Shown one piece after another: positions 36,935-45,260 of a DNA stretch of 64,000 bases. Numbering within the stretch: the stretch's first letter is position 1; every line of letters starts with the position of its first letter. This DNA is from Bdellovibrionales bacterium GWA2_49_15 (lineage in GTDB: Bacteria > Bdellovibrionota > Bacteriovoracia > Bacteriovoracales > Bacteriovoracaceae), in NCBI GenBank assembly GCA_001769855.1, contig MEPP01000001.1, forward strand, positions 536,982-600,981, written 5' to 3'. The notes under the pieces are model-generated. The model did no database searches. It was not told the origin of the DNA and saw nothing but the letters and a program-made list of their open reading frames with translations. The translations under genes were made by a program, and so were the position numbers.

Positions 36935-37741
36935 ATGCGAGCAAATATCTGGAGAGGGGCACTGAGTTTTGGTTTGTTAAACATTCCGGTGCGACTGGCG
37001 AAGGCGGAAGAGGAAAAGAATCTGCATTTTTCCATGCTGGACGAAAAAAATCTTGCCCCTATTAAATATAAAAAAATTAATGCCATCACAGGAAAAGAGG
37101 TTCCCTACGACCGAATCGTCAAGGGCTATGAGTATAAGAAAAATGAATACGTGGTCATGACCGAAAGTGATTTTAAGGCCGCCAATGTTGAGGCAACGGG
37201 GACAATCGATATCGGCAGTTTTGTGAATCAGGAAGAGGTTGATCTCATGTATGTGGAAAAACCCTATTACCTGGTTCCCGAAAAGAATGCGGAGAAAGGC
37301 TATTTTCTCCTGTGCGAAGCGATGAAGAAAAGCAAGAAAGTGGCCTTAGCAAAGATTGTCATGACCACCAAGCAACATCTCGCCTTGATCATGGTCCGAG
37401 GAGATTTTCTGGTCCTTGAACTTCTGCGCTTTGCCCATGAGGTTCTGGATACCAATGAGGTCGAGTATTTTAATGCCATTAAAAAGGCCAAATTCACCGC
37501 AAAAGAATTGGCCATGGCCATGCAGCTGATTTCAGACATGACGGAAAAATGGAATCCTGTGCACTACAAGGATACCTACTACGACGATTTGAAAAATATT
37601 ATCGATAAAAAAATAAAAAGTGGAAAAGGCAAGGTGGTTCAAGAGTATGAGTTGCCTAAAGCGGCCAAGGCCACCAATATCATCGATCTAATGCCGCTCT
37701 TGAAGGCCAGTCTTGAGAAGAAAAAGAAAAAACGAGCATGA
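36935..37741 (+). CDS. ku: bacterial Ku, NHEJ end-binding protein
   Basis: 268 residues. MRANIWRGALSFGLLNIPVRL and the IKYKKINAITGKEVPYDRIVKGYEY (split) region are characteristic of bacterial Ku; YYLVPEKNAEKGYFLLCEAM and VMTTKQHLALIMVRGDFLVLE follow. It forms a homodimeric ring on broken DNA ends and recruits LigD. The C-terminus is a lysine-rich tail (KKKKKRA). Its stop overlaps the ligD start by 4 bp, so the two are translationally coupled. Confidence 0.95.
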   Translation: MRANIWRGALSFGLLNIPVRLAKAEEEKNLHFSMLDEKNLAPIKYKKINAITGKEVPYDRIVKGYEYKKNEYVVMTESDFKAANVEATGTIDIGSFVNQEEVDLMYVEKPYYLVPEKNAEKGYFLLCEAMKKSKKVALAKIVMTTKQHLALIMVRGDFLVLELLRFAHEVLDTNEVEYFNAIKKAKFTAKELAMAMQLISDMTEKWNPVHYKDTYYDDLKNIIDKKIKSGKGKVVQEYELPKAAKATNIIDLMPLLKASLEKKKKKRA

Positions 37742-40065
37742 AAAATGCATTCAGGGCCTATCATAAGAAAAGGGACTTTCGCAAAACGTCCGAACCTTCC
37801 GGCGTCCTAAAAAAGAGAAAAAATAAGGTGCCCATCTTTGTGGTTCAGGAGCATCATGCCTCCCATCTGCATTATGATCTCAGGCTGGAGTTAGATGGTG
37901 TTTTAAAAAGCTGGGCCGTTCCCAAGGGCCCCTCACTTAACCCCAAAGACAAAAGACTTGCGGTGGAGGTTGAAGATCATCCTCTGGCCTATGCCAATTT
38001 TCACGGGACCATTCCCAAGGGCGAGTATGGCGCGGGCAAAGTCATTATTTGGGACAGGGGAACTTGGACCATGGATAAAGACCCCCACGCGGGGCTAAGA
38101 AATGGCAAATTAGAATTTACCCTTCATGGGCGCAAGCTCCATGGAAAGTTTGTGCTGGTTCGCCTACTCGATAGCAAATCCAGTAAAAAAAACTGGCTCC
38201 TGATGAAGAGAATGGATGAGGATGCCGATGGGAAATTTGCTCAAATGCCTGGCTTTATTTTTCCCCAGCTGGCCACCCTGGTGGAGACGCCCCCCACCTC
38301 GGCGAAATGGCTTCATGAAATCAAGCTTGACGGCTATCGATTGCAGCTGCATCTGAAGGACCGAAAGGTCACAATTTTCACTCGAAACGCGCAGGATTGG
38401 AGTGATCGCTTCCCCACCCTTTCCAACGCGCTGTCCTCTCTCAAGGCGAACTCGGCCATTTTCGACGGTGAGGCGGTGGTGATGGATGCGAGTGGGCGAA
38501 GCAATTTTGGCGGTCTGCAAAGTGCTTTATCGTCCCATGATCATAACAAGATCAGACTTTATCTCTTCGATCTTCTTTACCTCAATGGAGAAGATTTGAG
38601 ACCACGACCACTGAAGGAAAGAAAAGCACTTTTGTTAAAGCTCATTGGGAAAGCTCAGGCCCCCCTCTTCTATAGCGAGGAGGTGCGAGGTCATGGATCG
38701 CAATTTTTAAAGAGGGCCTGTCAGTATCATCTTGAAGGAATCGTTTCTAAAGATCGAGAGGCTCCCTACACGTCAGGACGAAGCCGGATATGGTGCAAGT
38801 CAAAATGCGGTCAGCGGCAGGAATTTGTCATCGCCGGTTTTACGACAGGAAAAGGGGCCCGTTCCTCGGGGCCAGGGGCATTACTCCTCGGAGTCTATGA
38901 CCGCATAAGGGGAAAAAAAATACTACGTTATACCGGCAAAGTCGGAACTGGATTTGACTTTAAAACGCTGGCAGAAGTTAAGCAAAAACTTGCGCGCCTC
39001 GAGGTCGGGTCATCGCCTTTTGGGACGAATGTTCCAAAGGAAAAAAACATCCATTGGGTCAAACCAAAGCTTGTGGCCGAGGTCAATTTTTCCGAATGGA
39101 CCGCCGATAAACTTCTTCGCACACCCGTTTTTCTCGGACTTAGGGAGGATAAACCTTCAAAGCAAATTGTGCAGGAAAAGGCGATACAGGTGCATCTTAC
39201 CCATCCGGATAAAATTCTTTTTCCGGCCGAGAAGATAACTAAAAAAATGATTGCGGATTATTATGACGAGGTCGCCCCGCTCATGCTTCCGTTGATTGAA
39301 AATCGTCCCCTTTCGTTAGTTCGCTGTCCGAGTGGTGCTCACAAAAAATGTTTTTATCAAAAACACCCCGGGGAAGGGAAGGTTCCTCCGTATTTGGTAA
39401 GCTTTAAGGTAAGGAAAAAATCAAACACAAGTCGTTATATGGCCTTAGAATCTGCACCTGGACTCAAAGGGCTTGTGCAGATGAATGCTTTTGAAATCCA
39501 TACCTGGAATTGCCACTATCAAAATCTGCTTCAACCGGATCAAATCGTCCTGGACTTTGACCCTGATCCAAGTGTGAGCTTTAAAAGCGTCATCGCGGGC
39601 TGCTTGGCGATGAAAAAAACTCTCGATAGGTTAAAATTAAAAAGCTTTGTCAAAGTTACAGGGGGAAAAGGCCTGCATATCCACATTCCCATTGAGCCTA
39701 TCTATTCCTGGGAACAAGTCAAGGCCTTCAGTAAGGTCTTGGCCGATGAGATGGCCTTGAGACACCCCAAGAAATTTACCTCAAACCTGTCCAAGCAGGT
39801 GAGAGGCGGTAAAATTTTTGTGGATTATTTAAGAAACGATTATGATGCGACGGCGGTGGCCCCCTACTCTTTAAGAGCGCTTGGAAATCGAAAATTCAGC
39901 TCTGTGGCACTGCCAATTTCGTGGAGCGAGTTGCCCAGGCTTAAAAGTTCCGACCAGTTCACCCTTGAGAAAGCATTACAGAAAATTAAAAGGAGAAGAA
40001 CCGATCCTTGGGAAAAATTTCTGAGCGTAAAACAAAAGATCGCAATTCTTGATGCTACTTGCTGA
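37738..40065 (+). CDS. ligD: multidomain NHEJ DNA ligase D (phosphoesterase-ligase-polymerase)
   Basis: 775 residues with domain order PE, ligase, polymerase. PE: FVVQEHHASHLHYDLRLE and FHGTIPKGEYGAGKVIIWD (residues ~38-110). Ligase: Lys196 in EIKLDGYR is the adenylated lysine, with GEAVV and EGIVSK motifs after it. Polymerase: residues ~485-775, with Asp606 and Asp608 in VLDFDPDP as metal ligands and VTGGKGLHIHIP. It fills and seals ends held by Ku. The last 14 bp overlap the start of an ATPase remnant, a hint that the gene end borders a rearrangement. Confidence 0.96.
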   Translation: MKNAFRAYHKKRDFRKTSEPSGVLKKRKNKVPIFVVQEHHASHLHYDLRLELDGVLKSWAVPKGPSLNPKDKRLAVEVEDHPLAYANFHGTIPKGEYGAGKVIIWDRGTWTMDKDPHAGLRNGKLEFTLHGRKLHGKFVLVRLLDSKSSKKNWLLMKRMDEDADGKFAQMPGFIFPQLATLVETPPTSAKWLHEIKLDGYRLQLHLKDRKVTIFTRNAQDWSDRFPTLSNALSSLKANSAIFDGEAVVMDASGRSNFGGLQSALSSHDHNKIRLYLFDLLYLNGEDLRPRPLKERKALLLKLIGKAQAPLFYSEEVRGHGSQFLKRACQYHLEGIVSKDREAPYTSGRSRIWCKSKCGQRQEFVIAGFTTGKGARSSGPGALLLGVYDRIRGKKILRYTGKVGTGFDFKTLAEVKQKLARLEVGSSPFGTNVPKEKNIHWVKPKLVAEVNFSEWTADKLLRTPVFLGLREDKPSKQIVQEKAIQVHLTHPDKILFPAEKITKKMIADYYDEVAPLMLPLIENRPLSLVRCPSGAHKKCFYQKHPGEGKVPPYLVSFKVRKKSNTSRYMALESAPGLKGLVQMNAFEIHTWNCHYQNLLQPDQIVLDFDPDPSVSFKSVIAGCLAMKKTLDRLKLKSFVKVTGGKGLHIHIPIEPIYSWEQVKAFSKVLADEMALRHPKKFTSNLSKQVRGGKIFVDYLRNDYDATAVAPYSLRALGNRKFSSVALPISWSELPRLKSSDQFTLEKALQKIKRRRTDPWEKFLSVKQKIAILDATC

Positions 40066-40225
40066 TACCTGGCCGGAAAGAGGGGAAAACCTTTCTACAG
40101 CGATCTTACAAGAAAAAAGCATTCTCCTTTTAGGCCCCCGTCGAACAGGCAAATCATCACTCATCGAACATGAGGTCAAACCAGACTGCTTAATTAACCT
40201 TCTCTGCCACACCAAGTGCTGGTAG
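40052..40225 (+). pseudogene. N-terminal remnant of an AAA (AAA_14/DUF4143-type) ATPase
   Basis: Reads 57 codons from ATG 40052 to TAG 40225. It keeps a Walker A motif (ILLLGPRRTGKSSLI) and the usual start of the family with DTWPERGENL. The protein should continue for over 300 residues, but homology ends at about DCLINLL and the frame runs into sequence that belongs, in another frame, to an M23 peptidase. It is therefore a truncated remnant, overlapping the 3' end of ligD. Confidence 0.7.
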
Positions 40226-40358
40226 CTCCACTGGTCCACATGTACATTACGAACTTAGAAATACAGATGCCAGTATTATGAATCCAGGTCTTTTGATTTT
40301 CGTCGATCACCCGATACATCAGCTCCTTTCGTTGGGTGAATGGCTTTTTGGAGGTTGA
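40194..40358 (+). pseudogene. C-terminal remnant of an M23 (LytM-type) metallopeptidase
   Basis: In the frame ending at TGA 40356-40358 the sequence reads SAGSSTGPHVHYELR and then ASIMNPG. G-S-TGPH-x-HYE-R is the hallmark of the second zinc motif (HxH) of lysostaphin-like peptidases, followed by the usual NP near the end. The first HxxxD motif and everything upstream are absent. The join to the ATPase fragment lies near 40195-40210. It looks like a deletion that fused two unrelated genes. Confidence 0.65.
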
Positions 40359-40402
40359 CCATGCCTGCTTATCTTATTGTTTATGCATAAAAATATTTCT
40401 TC

Positions 40403-40431
40403 TAGACACTTAAGCTGGGCTTAAGTATACT
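40403..40431 (+). promoter_or_regulatory. toxin-antitoxin promoter with embedded palindromic operator and leaderless start
   Basis: TAGACA (40403-40408) and TATACT (40426-40431) differ from consensus by one base each and are 17 bp apart. ACTTAAG and CTTAAGT (40408-40414 and 40420-40426), perfect 7-bp arms around CTGGG, occupy the spacer, so a bound regulator would block polymerase. The ATG at 40440 starts where transcription should begin, so the mRNA is probably leaderless; no Shine-Dalgarno is present. Confidence 0.72.
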
Positions 40432-40439
40432 TTATCGAC

Positions 40440-40811
40440 ATGAAACCTAAATACCCTCTTTTAAATGTGTTTGCTCTTATTGATTCTGGAAACTATTGGT
40501 TCTCAGCGCCAAGCAGGTCTTATCGCTCAGTGATGAATGTCTTTGCAAAAACGGAGACCCCAAAGACACCAGATGAGGCCGTGGCCTTCATTTTGTCCGG
40601 AATAAAGACACTGACCGAAAGAAATTTTGTTCAGACAGTCTTACAATGGGGTTCTGGTGCGGATGTGTATGGCGTAATTTACGATGGATATTCATGGTAT
40701 ATAAAATTTATGGTCGACGATGATGGGCTTCAAGAAATCTCGTTCCATGTGGCAGAAAAAGAAATGATTACTATTAGTGGGATGAAAATTCCTGCGGGAG
40801 AATTAAAATGA
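40440..40811 (+). CDS. MqsR-like toxin of a type II toxin-antitoxin pair (putative)
   Basis: 123 residues. The C-terminal part (FVQTVLQW, DVYGVIYDGYSWYIKFMVDD, ISFHVAEKEM) resembles the strand order of MqsR, a RelE-fold mRNA interferase, but sequence similarity is low. The toxin-first gene order, 4-bp overlap with a MqsA-like protein and operator in the promoter match mqsRA. An alternative is a non-toxic partner of unknown fold. No signal peptide. Confidence 0.6.
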   Translation: MKPKYPLLNVFALIDSGNYWFSAPSRSYRSVMNVFAKTETPKTPDEAVAFILSGIKTLTERNFVQTVLQWGSGADVYGVIYDGYSWYIKFMVDDDGLQEISFHVAEKEMITISGMKIPAGELK

Positions 40812-41236
40812 GCACAAAACGTTGCGGAGAATGCGGTTCAAAGAATTTGGACTTAAAGAGTCAGATAGGGAAACCCTATCCTTGGAAAGATTACCCTGCT
40901 GTTTTTTTAAGTAAAGACTATAAAGTGTTAGAGTGCGCTCAATGTGGAAACACTGTTGAGTCCGGGGCCGATGTCGCAAATTTGAGTAAACTTCTTCAAG
41001 AGACAGTGATTGAACAGACTCAAACTTTCATCGAAATGATTCTAACACGTGAGGGCTGCAAGCAAGCAGACTTGGCCGCTCACCTTGGAGTATCCCCAGA
41101 GCATTTATCCGAGGTAAAAAGTGGTCGGAAGCAACCAAGTTTTCAGACTTATAATTTTTTAAAAACTCTGGCCTTTGAGAATCGATCCTTTAGAGTGTCT
41201 GATCCTCAATACAACGTTCTTAAAAAGGCCATCTAA
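40808..41236 (+). CDS. MqsA-like antitoxin: zinc-finger plus XRE helix-turn-helix
   Basis: 142 residues. The N-terminal domain has two CxxC pairs (RCGECGSKN at residues 5-13 and CAQCGN near 44-49), the YgiT/MqsA zinc-finger layout. The C-terminal domain is an HTH (KQADLAAHLGVSPEHLSEVKSG). As in MqsA, the first domain should bind the toxin and the second the operator ACTTAAG-N5-CTTAAGT upstream. Translationally coupled to the toxin (ATGA). Confidence 0.75.
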   Translation: MSTKRCGECGSKNLDLKSQIGKPYPWKDYPAVFLSKDYKVLECAQCGNTVESGADVANLSKLLQETVIEQTQTFIEMILTREGCKQADLAAHLGVSPEHLSEVKSGRKQPSFQTYNFLKTLAFENRSFRVSDPQYNVLKKAI

Positions 41237-41469
41237 CCAACATTTTTGTGACTGTGTCCGTTTTGTGTCCAAAAATTTGGAAAAATATATTAAAGTAATT
41301 AAAACAGTTCAATTAAAAACATGAATGCTCAAAGACAATCCCCTAATTTCATTAGTCGATTTTCATCATATCCGTTTTTCAAAAACGCCTGCGCCACTAT
41401 TACCTGGACGGGCGCAGTTATGAAAAAGGAAACGACCAGGCTACCGAGCAACAAACTTCTAAGAACAAG
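41237..41469. other. AT-rich spacer after the MqsRA-like pair
   Basis: Two short plus-strand frames (ATG 41321 and 41325, up to about 50 codons) overlap each other and end before or inside the next gene. None matches anything I know. The spacer may contain further decayed sequence belonging to the same scar as 40052-40358. Confidence 0.3.
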
Positions 41470-43641
41470 TTAAATAAAACTATTAAACGCGCGGTTCGTT
41501 CCATTGGATTTGAGATTGAGGAGAACCCGCTCTGGCGTTAACGGAAGCTGAAAAAGTCGGGCACCCGTGGCATCATAGAGAGCATTGGCAATCGCGGCCC
41601 CTACTGTGATGATCGCCGGCTCGCCTCCCCCTTGTGCCGGTGCATTCTGGTTTGCCACGGTAAAGGTCTCTATCTTGGGTACCCAGGAAAAACGGGCAAT
41701 CTTATAGGTGTCAAAATTGGTATCGAGAATCTCGCGCTCCTTGAAAGTCAGGCGCTCAGTGAGGGCATAACCCAGTCCCATGTTAATACAACCTTCCATC
41801 TGCATGGCCGCCCCTTCAGGGTTGACCACCTGGCCCATGTCCTGGACCACCACCACTCTCTTCACGCGAATCTGTCCGGTGCTTTTCTCCGCCGCGACTT
41901 CCGCGATCATGGCAACCGCAGTGCCGGCGTCGAGCCCGCACGCCACCCCATACCCCCTCCCACTCGGCCCTTTGCCCGGTTTCCAACCGAATTTATCTGC
42001 GGCCATCTTCAAAAGTGTTTGCATCTGTGCATCAGCGAAATGGCGCAGGCGAAACTCAACAGGGTCGATTCCCGCCTTGGCCGCCATAATATCAATTTGC
42101 GATTCCCGGGCGAACGTATTGGTACTATTTCCCGGGGCCCGCCATGCTCCAACTTTAAAAGGATGAAAATGTTGCGCGCTCGTTGAGGCGCTATCGAACA
42201 GCTCGCCATAGGCGCGGGTTCGAGAGTGAGGGATGTTGTAAAAGTGCGCCGCTCCCCGATCGCCGGCATAATAGACATCATAGGCCCAGGAGCAGATCTG
42301 GTTTTTACTGTCCAACCCAGATTTGATTTTTACGATGGCCGCCGGTCGAAAAGTGTCATTGTAGAATTCTTCCTTGCGCGTCCAGGCCAGCTGAATTGGC
42401 ACAGGCCTCTTGAGTAATTTCGCGCAGCGGGCGACTTCGGTCACCTGGAGGTTTTGTGATTTACCGCCGAATCCTCCTCCCACAAAAATGGGCATGACTC
42501 TCACCTGCTCAGAGGAAATCCCCAGCACGCCTGCGACCTCATCCCGCGCGGCAAAAGGCGTCTGGGTCGAGGCCCACAGTGTTGCCTGCTGCCCATTAAA
42601 TTGTATGACCGCCGTATGCGGCTCGATCGCCGCGTGAGCCACATAATCGTTAAGATACGTTTGCTCAAAAGTGACGCTGGCCTGCTGAGCACCGGCCGCC
42701 AGATTGCCTTGCTCTTCAATCACCTTTCCCTCTATCGCCACCTTCAGCAAGTGATCAAAGACATTGTTATCATCGAGCGCAAGGTTACCGAAGAACGGTT
42801 TGGCTTCCGCAAAGGTGGCCTTGATTTTTCCGAGAGCGCTTTCGGCCACCTCAGAGTTCTCATGCAGAACCGCGATAAAATCATTTTCCCGAACGATATG
42901 AACGCCTTTTACTTTCTGGGCCTCGGAGAGATCCACCTTAAGCAAGGTGGCACCATGGAATTTCGGCCGGAGTATTTTGGCATAGAGCATACCAGGCAGA
43001 CGGATATCGCCGGTGTACTTGGCCGCTCCGGTTACCTTCTCCCGTGCATCACGGGGCGGATGTATCTTGCCCATGATTTTAAAATCGGCACTCTTCTTTA
43101 GGCCGACCTTGCCTGAAAGACGGCGCTCAATTCTTCGCCCTTGAGCAAGCTCACCATAGCTTACCTTGTGCGCCTTATTGCTCTTGTGGAAAATCACCCC
43201 GTTCTTCACAAATAGATCAGCGGTGGAAACGTTGAGCTTTTCCGAAGCGAGCTGCAGCAAAACCTGACGTGCCTCAGAGCCGGCCCCTCTCAAGGCCGGC
43301 CCGAAGACACGCGTGCTTAAGGAACCCCAGGTTCCCATATCCCACGGACAAAGATCGGTGTCACCCATCACCATATTTACAGATTCCAGCGGAACATCAA
43401 GTTCATCCGCCAGCATCATCGCAAGTCCGGTATAAATCCCCTGCCCCATCTCAATTTTTCCGGTAAAACAATGAACCTTGCCGTCAGCGTCGATTTTAAG
43501 AAAAGCGTTGAAATCGGTGGGTAGTGGTCTTCGAGTTCGACCACCCTGGGCCAGGGCGGGAGATTCACCAATGAAGAAAAAAAGAAAAATTCCACTGCCG
43601 GTAAGTTGTAAAAAACCACGGCGACTTATCTTAGTTTTCAT
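41470..43641 (-). CDS. Tat-exported xanthine dehydrogenase-family molybdopterin hydroxylase, large subunit
   Basis: About 723 residues. The Tat signal is KISRRGFLQLTGSGIFLFFF. Motifs of the IorB/aldehyde oxidase branch include GKIEMGQGIYTGLAMMLADEL, PIFVGGGFGGKSQ, GAWRAPGNSTNTFARESQID and the catalytic-Glu region GGGEPAIITVGAAIANAL. The cofactor is likely molybdopterin cytosine dinucleotide. It hydroxylates an aromatic heterocycle or oxidises an aldehyde in the periplasm; the actual substrate is unknown. The ATG at 43641 overlaps the small-subunit stop (ATGA). A longer frame from 43719 lies inside the upstream gene. Confidence 0.9.
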   Translation of the reverse strand: MKTKISRRGFLQLTGSGIFLFFFIGESPALAQGGRTRRPLPTDFNAFLKIDADGKVHCFTGKIEMGQGIYTGLAMMLADELDVPLESVNMVMGDTDLCPWDMGTWGSLSTRVFGPALRGAGSEARQVLLQLASEKLNVSTADLFVKNGVIFHKSNKAHKVSYGELAQGRRIERRLSGKVGLKKSADFKIMGKIHPPRDAREKVTGAAKYTGDIRLPGMLYAKILRPKFHGATLLKVDLSEAQKVKGVHIVRENDFIAVLHENSEVAESALGKIKATFAEAKPFFGNLALDDNNVFDHLLKVAIEGKVIEEQGNLAAGAQQASVTFEQTYLNDYVAHAAIEPHTAVIQFNGQQATLWASTQTPFAARDEVAGVLGISSEQVRVMPIFVGGGFGGKSQNLQVTEVARCAKLLKRPVPIQLAWTRKEEFYNDTFRPAAIVKIKSGLDSKNQICSWAYDVYYAGDRGAAHFYNIPHSRTRAYGELFDSASTSAQHFHPFKVGAWRAPGNSTNTFARESQIDIMAAKAGIDPVEFRLRHFADAQMQTLLKMAADKFGWKPGKGPSGRGYGVACGLDAGTAVAMIAEVAAEKSTGQIRVKRVVVVQDMGQVVNPEGAAMQMEGCINMGLGYALTERLTFKEREILDTNFDTYKIARFSWVPKIETFTVANQNAPAQGGGEPAIITVGAAIANALYDATGARLFQLPLTPERVLLNLKSNGTNRAFNSFI

Positions 43642-44123
43642 ATTGTTTTTCCTCTCTTCATTTCCAGCGCCGCGACCTCGATAGCGCGAACAATTCGTGT
43701 ATGGGCGCCACAGCGGCAAAAATTATTTTCCATACCTTGGACAATTTGCGATTGAGAGGCCTTTGGATTTTGACGCAAAAGCGCATATGCATTCATGATC
43801 ATGCCAGGGGTGCAGTAGCCACATTGAAGGGCACCATGCTCAATAAAGGCGGTCTGAAGCGGGTGCAAAGAATCACCTTTGGCCAATCCTTCGATCGTAA
43901 GCACCTCATGGTCTTGGACATTTTTGAGCGAGGTAACACAAGAGCGCACCGCCTTGCCATTCATAAGTACGGTGCAGGAACCACAGTGACCTTCGCCACA
44001 GCCATATTTGGTGCCAGTCAGACCGAGTTCTCCCCGCAGGGCGCCGAGCAAGCTACCACTTCCCTCTGAAGCAGGGACTTTGACTGGATTTCCATTGAGT
44101 TTAAATTGAATCTGATCTTCCAC
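43638..44123 (-). CDS. [2Fe-2S] small subunit of the molybdopterin hydroxylase (IorA-like)
   Basis: 161 residues. Two clusters are visible: plant-type CGEGHCGSCTVLMNG-C at residues ~42-62 and CGYCTPGMIM with CRCG at ~101-140. This is the standard two-cluster small subunit. It carries electrons away from the large subunit. No FAD subunit is encoded, which fits the two-subunit isoquinoline oxidoreductase type. Its partner's Tat signal probably carries it across the membrane as a complex. Confidence 0.92.
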   Translation of the reverse strand: MEDQIQFKLNGNPVKVPASEGSGSLLGALRGELGLTGTKYGCGEGHCGSCTVLMNGKAVRSCVTSLKNVQDHEVLTIEGLAKGDSLHPLQTAFIEHGALQCGYCTPGMIMNAYALLRQNPKASQSQIVQGMENNFCRCGAHTRIVRAIEVAALEMKRGKTI

Positions 44124-44216
44124 AGAAACCTCCGGCGGTTCTCGCTTGCGAATATTAGGACTTCTTTAAAATTAATTATGTTTTATGAATATGATTTGAG
44201 TTCCATCAAGGAGTGA

Positions 44217-44996
44217 TTAAATCCCGGCCAGTTTTCGTGCCAGGTAATCGTAGAGAAAGTCTGGCAGCAACCGGTTGAAGAAGGTCACAATTCGCATCTG
44301 CCAGGGAAAGGCGACAGTACTCTTTTTTTTCGCAACGCCCGTCAGGATTTTTTGGGCGGCAACCTCAGGAGTCATCATAAAGAGCGGGGGCACAGTATTT
44401 TGCTCAGTCATGGCGGTTTTGACATAGCCAGGAAAGAGCGTTGTGACAGAAATTTCCTGGTTTTTTACCTCTAATCTTAGGCTTTCCATAAATACCGCCA
44501 CGGCCGATTTGGCGCTAAAATAGGGCGCGCCTTTCACCATTCCGCGATAGACACCCAGGCTGGAAGTTCCGACAATATGCCCGCGTTTATTTTTTAGCAT
44601 GTGATTTAATACCGGAATCACAGTGTTGCAAAACCCGATAAAATTGACTTCAAAAACTTGCTGCGCGAGCGCCTGGTCGTAGGATAAAAAAGAGTTGGTG
44701 CCCTTGATTCCGGCATTGGCGAACAGAATATCCACCTCCACCTTGCCGCAAATTTCTTGCAAAGCCCCCTCCAGCTTCGCCTTATCCGTAATATCTAAAA
44801 GATAAATCGAAGGAGTCTTGTTGGAAGCACTCACCGCTTGCCTAAATTTTTTCAAGGACTCCTGGGAATTATCGATACAAAAAAGATTCTGACAGAGGGG
44901 CAGTAACGCCTGAGACAGACTCAAGCCAATGCCATTGAAGGCCCCGGTTATAATAATATTTTTTCCGGAAAAATATTTTTCGCTACGGAGGTCCAT
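44217..44996 (-). CDS. short-chain dehydrogenase/reductase
   Basis: About 259 residues. NAD(P)-binding TGAFNGIG near residue 16 (three glycines), ANAG near 91, catalytic Ser in GTSSLGVY and YFSAK (Tyr, Lys) are all intact. GYVKTAMT and a hydrophobic C-terminus (PDFLYDYLARKLAG) are common in membrane-associated SDRs. ATG at 44996 is preferred; a TTG at 45005 is possible. The substrate cannot be told from sequence. Confidence 0.88.
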   Translation of the reverse strand: MDLRSEKYFSGKNIIITGAFNGIGLSLSQALLPLCQNLFCIDNSQESLKKFRQAVSASNKTPSIYLLDITDKAKLEGALQEICGKVEVDILFANAGIKGTNSFLSYDQALAQQVFEVNFIGFCNTVIPVLNHMLKNKRGHIVGTSSLGVYRGMVKGAPYFSAKSAVAVFMESLRLEVKNQEISVTTLFPGYVKTAMTEQNTVPPLFMMTPEVAAQKILTGVAKKKSTVAFPWQMRIVTFFNRLLPDFLYDYLARKLAGI

Positions 44997-45070
44997 GTGG
45001 TTCAACTTTAAGTTGCTCTTACCTATCCTTCAATTATATCATAGGCGTAAAAGTAAATAACGAGGTAAAA

Positions 45071-45247
45071 ATGAAAAAAGAAACTTGGACCAAAGAAAAT
45101 CAAGAGAACCTAATTGGGGACGTGAGATTAGAAATTCAAGTCCTGGCCAATATCATCGAGGAAAGAAATGATTTTCTGAAGTTCCTGCAAAAGGAGCTCA
45201 AGGAAATGAAGGCCCCCAAAGCACCAGCGAAGGCCCGGAAGAAGTAA
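45071..45247 (+). CDS. 58-aa charged helical protein upstream of a cyclase
   Basis: Starts at ATG 45071 with CGAGG at -10 and ends TAA 45247. A long acidic helix (LEIQVLANIIEERNDFLKFLQKELKEM) is followed by a Lys/Ala/Pro tail (KAPKAPAKARKK), reminiscent of small DNA- or protein-binding tails. It ends 13 bp before the cyclase start, so they are co-transcribed. Function unknown. Confidence 0.65.
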   Translation: MKKETWTKENQENLIGDVRLEIQVLANIIEERNDFLKFLQKELKEMKAPKAPAKARKK

Positions 45248-45260
45248 GGAGAGAAAGATC

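Noticed and set aside
36193..37089. 298-codon minus-strand open frame
   Set aside because: It is antisense to the LhgO-like gene and the start of ku, both of which have clear family motifs. It has no ribosome site or recognisable domain.
40194..40373. Minus-strand frame of about 59 codons with AAGGAG before an ATG at 40319
   Set aside because: The plus strand here shows the M23 HxH motif and the Walker A remnant, which explain the open frame better. The minus frame matches nothing.
41321..41469. Short plus-strand frames after the toxin-antitoxin pair
   Set aside because: Two to three overlapping frames with no ribosome site or family match; possibly decayed sequence but not supportable as genes.
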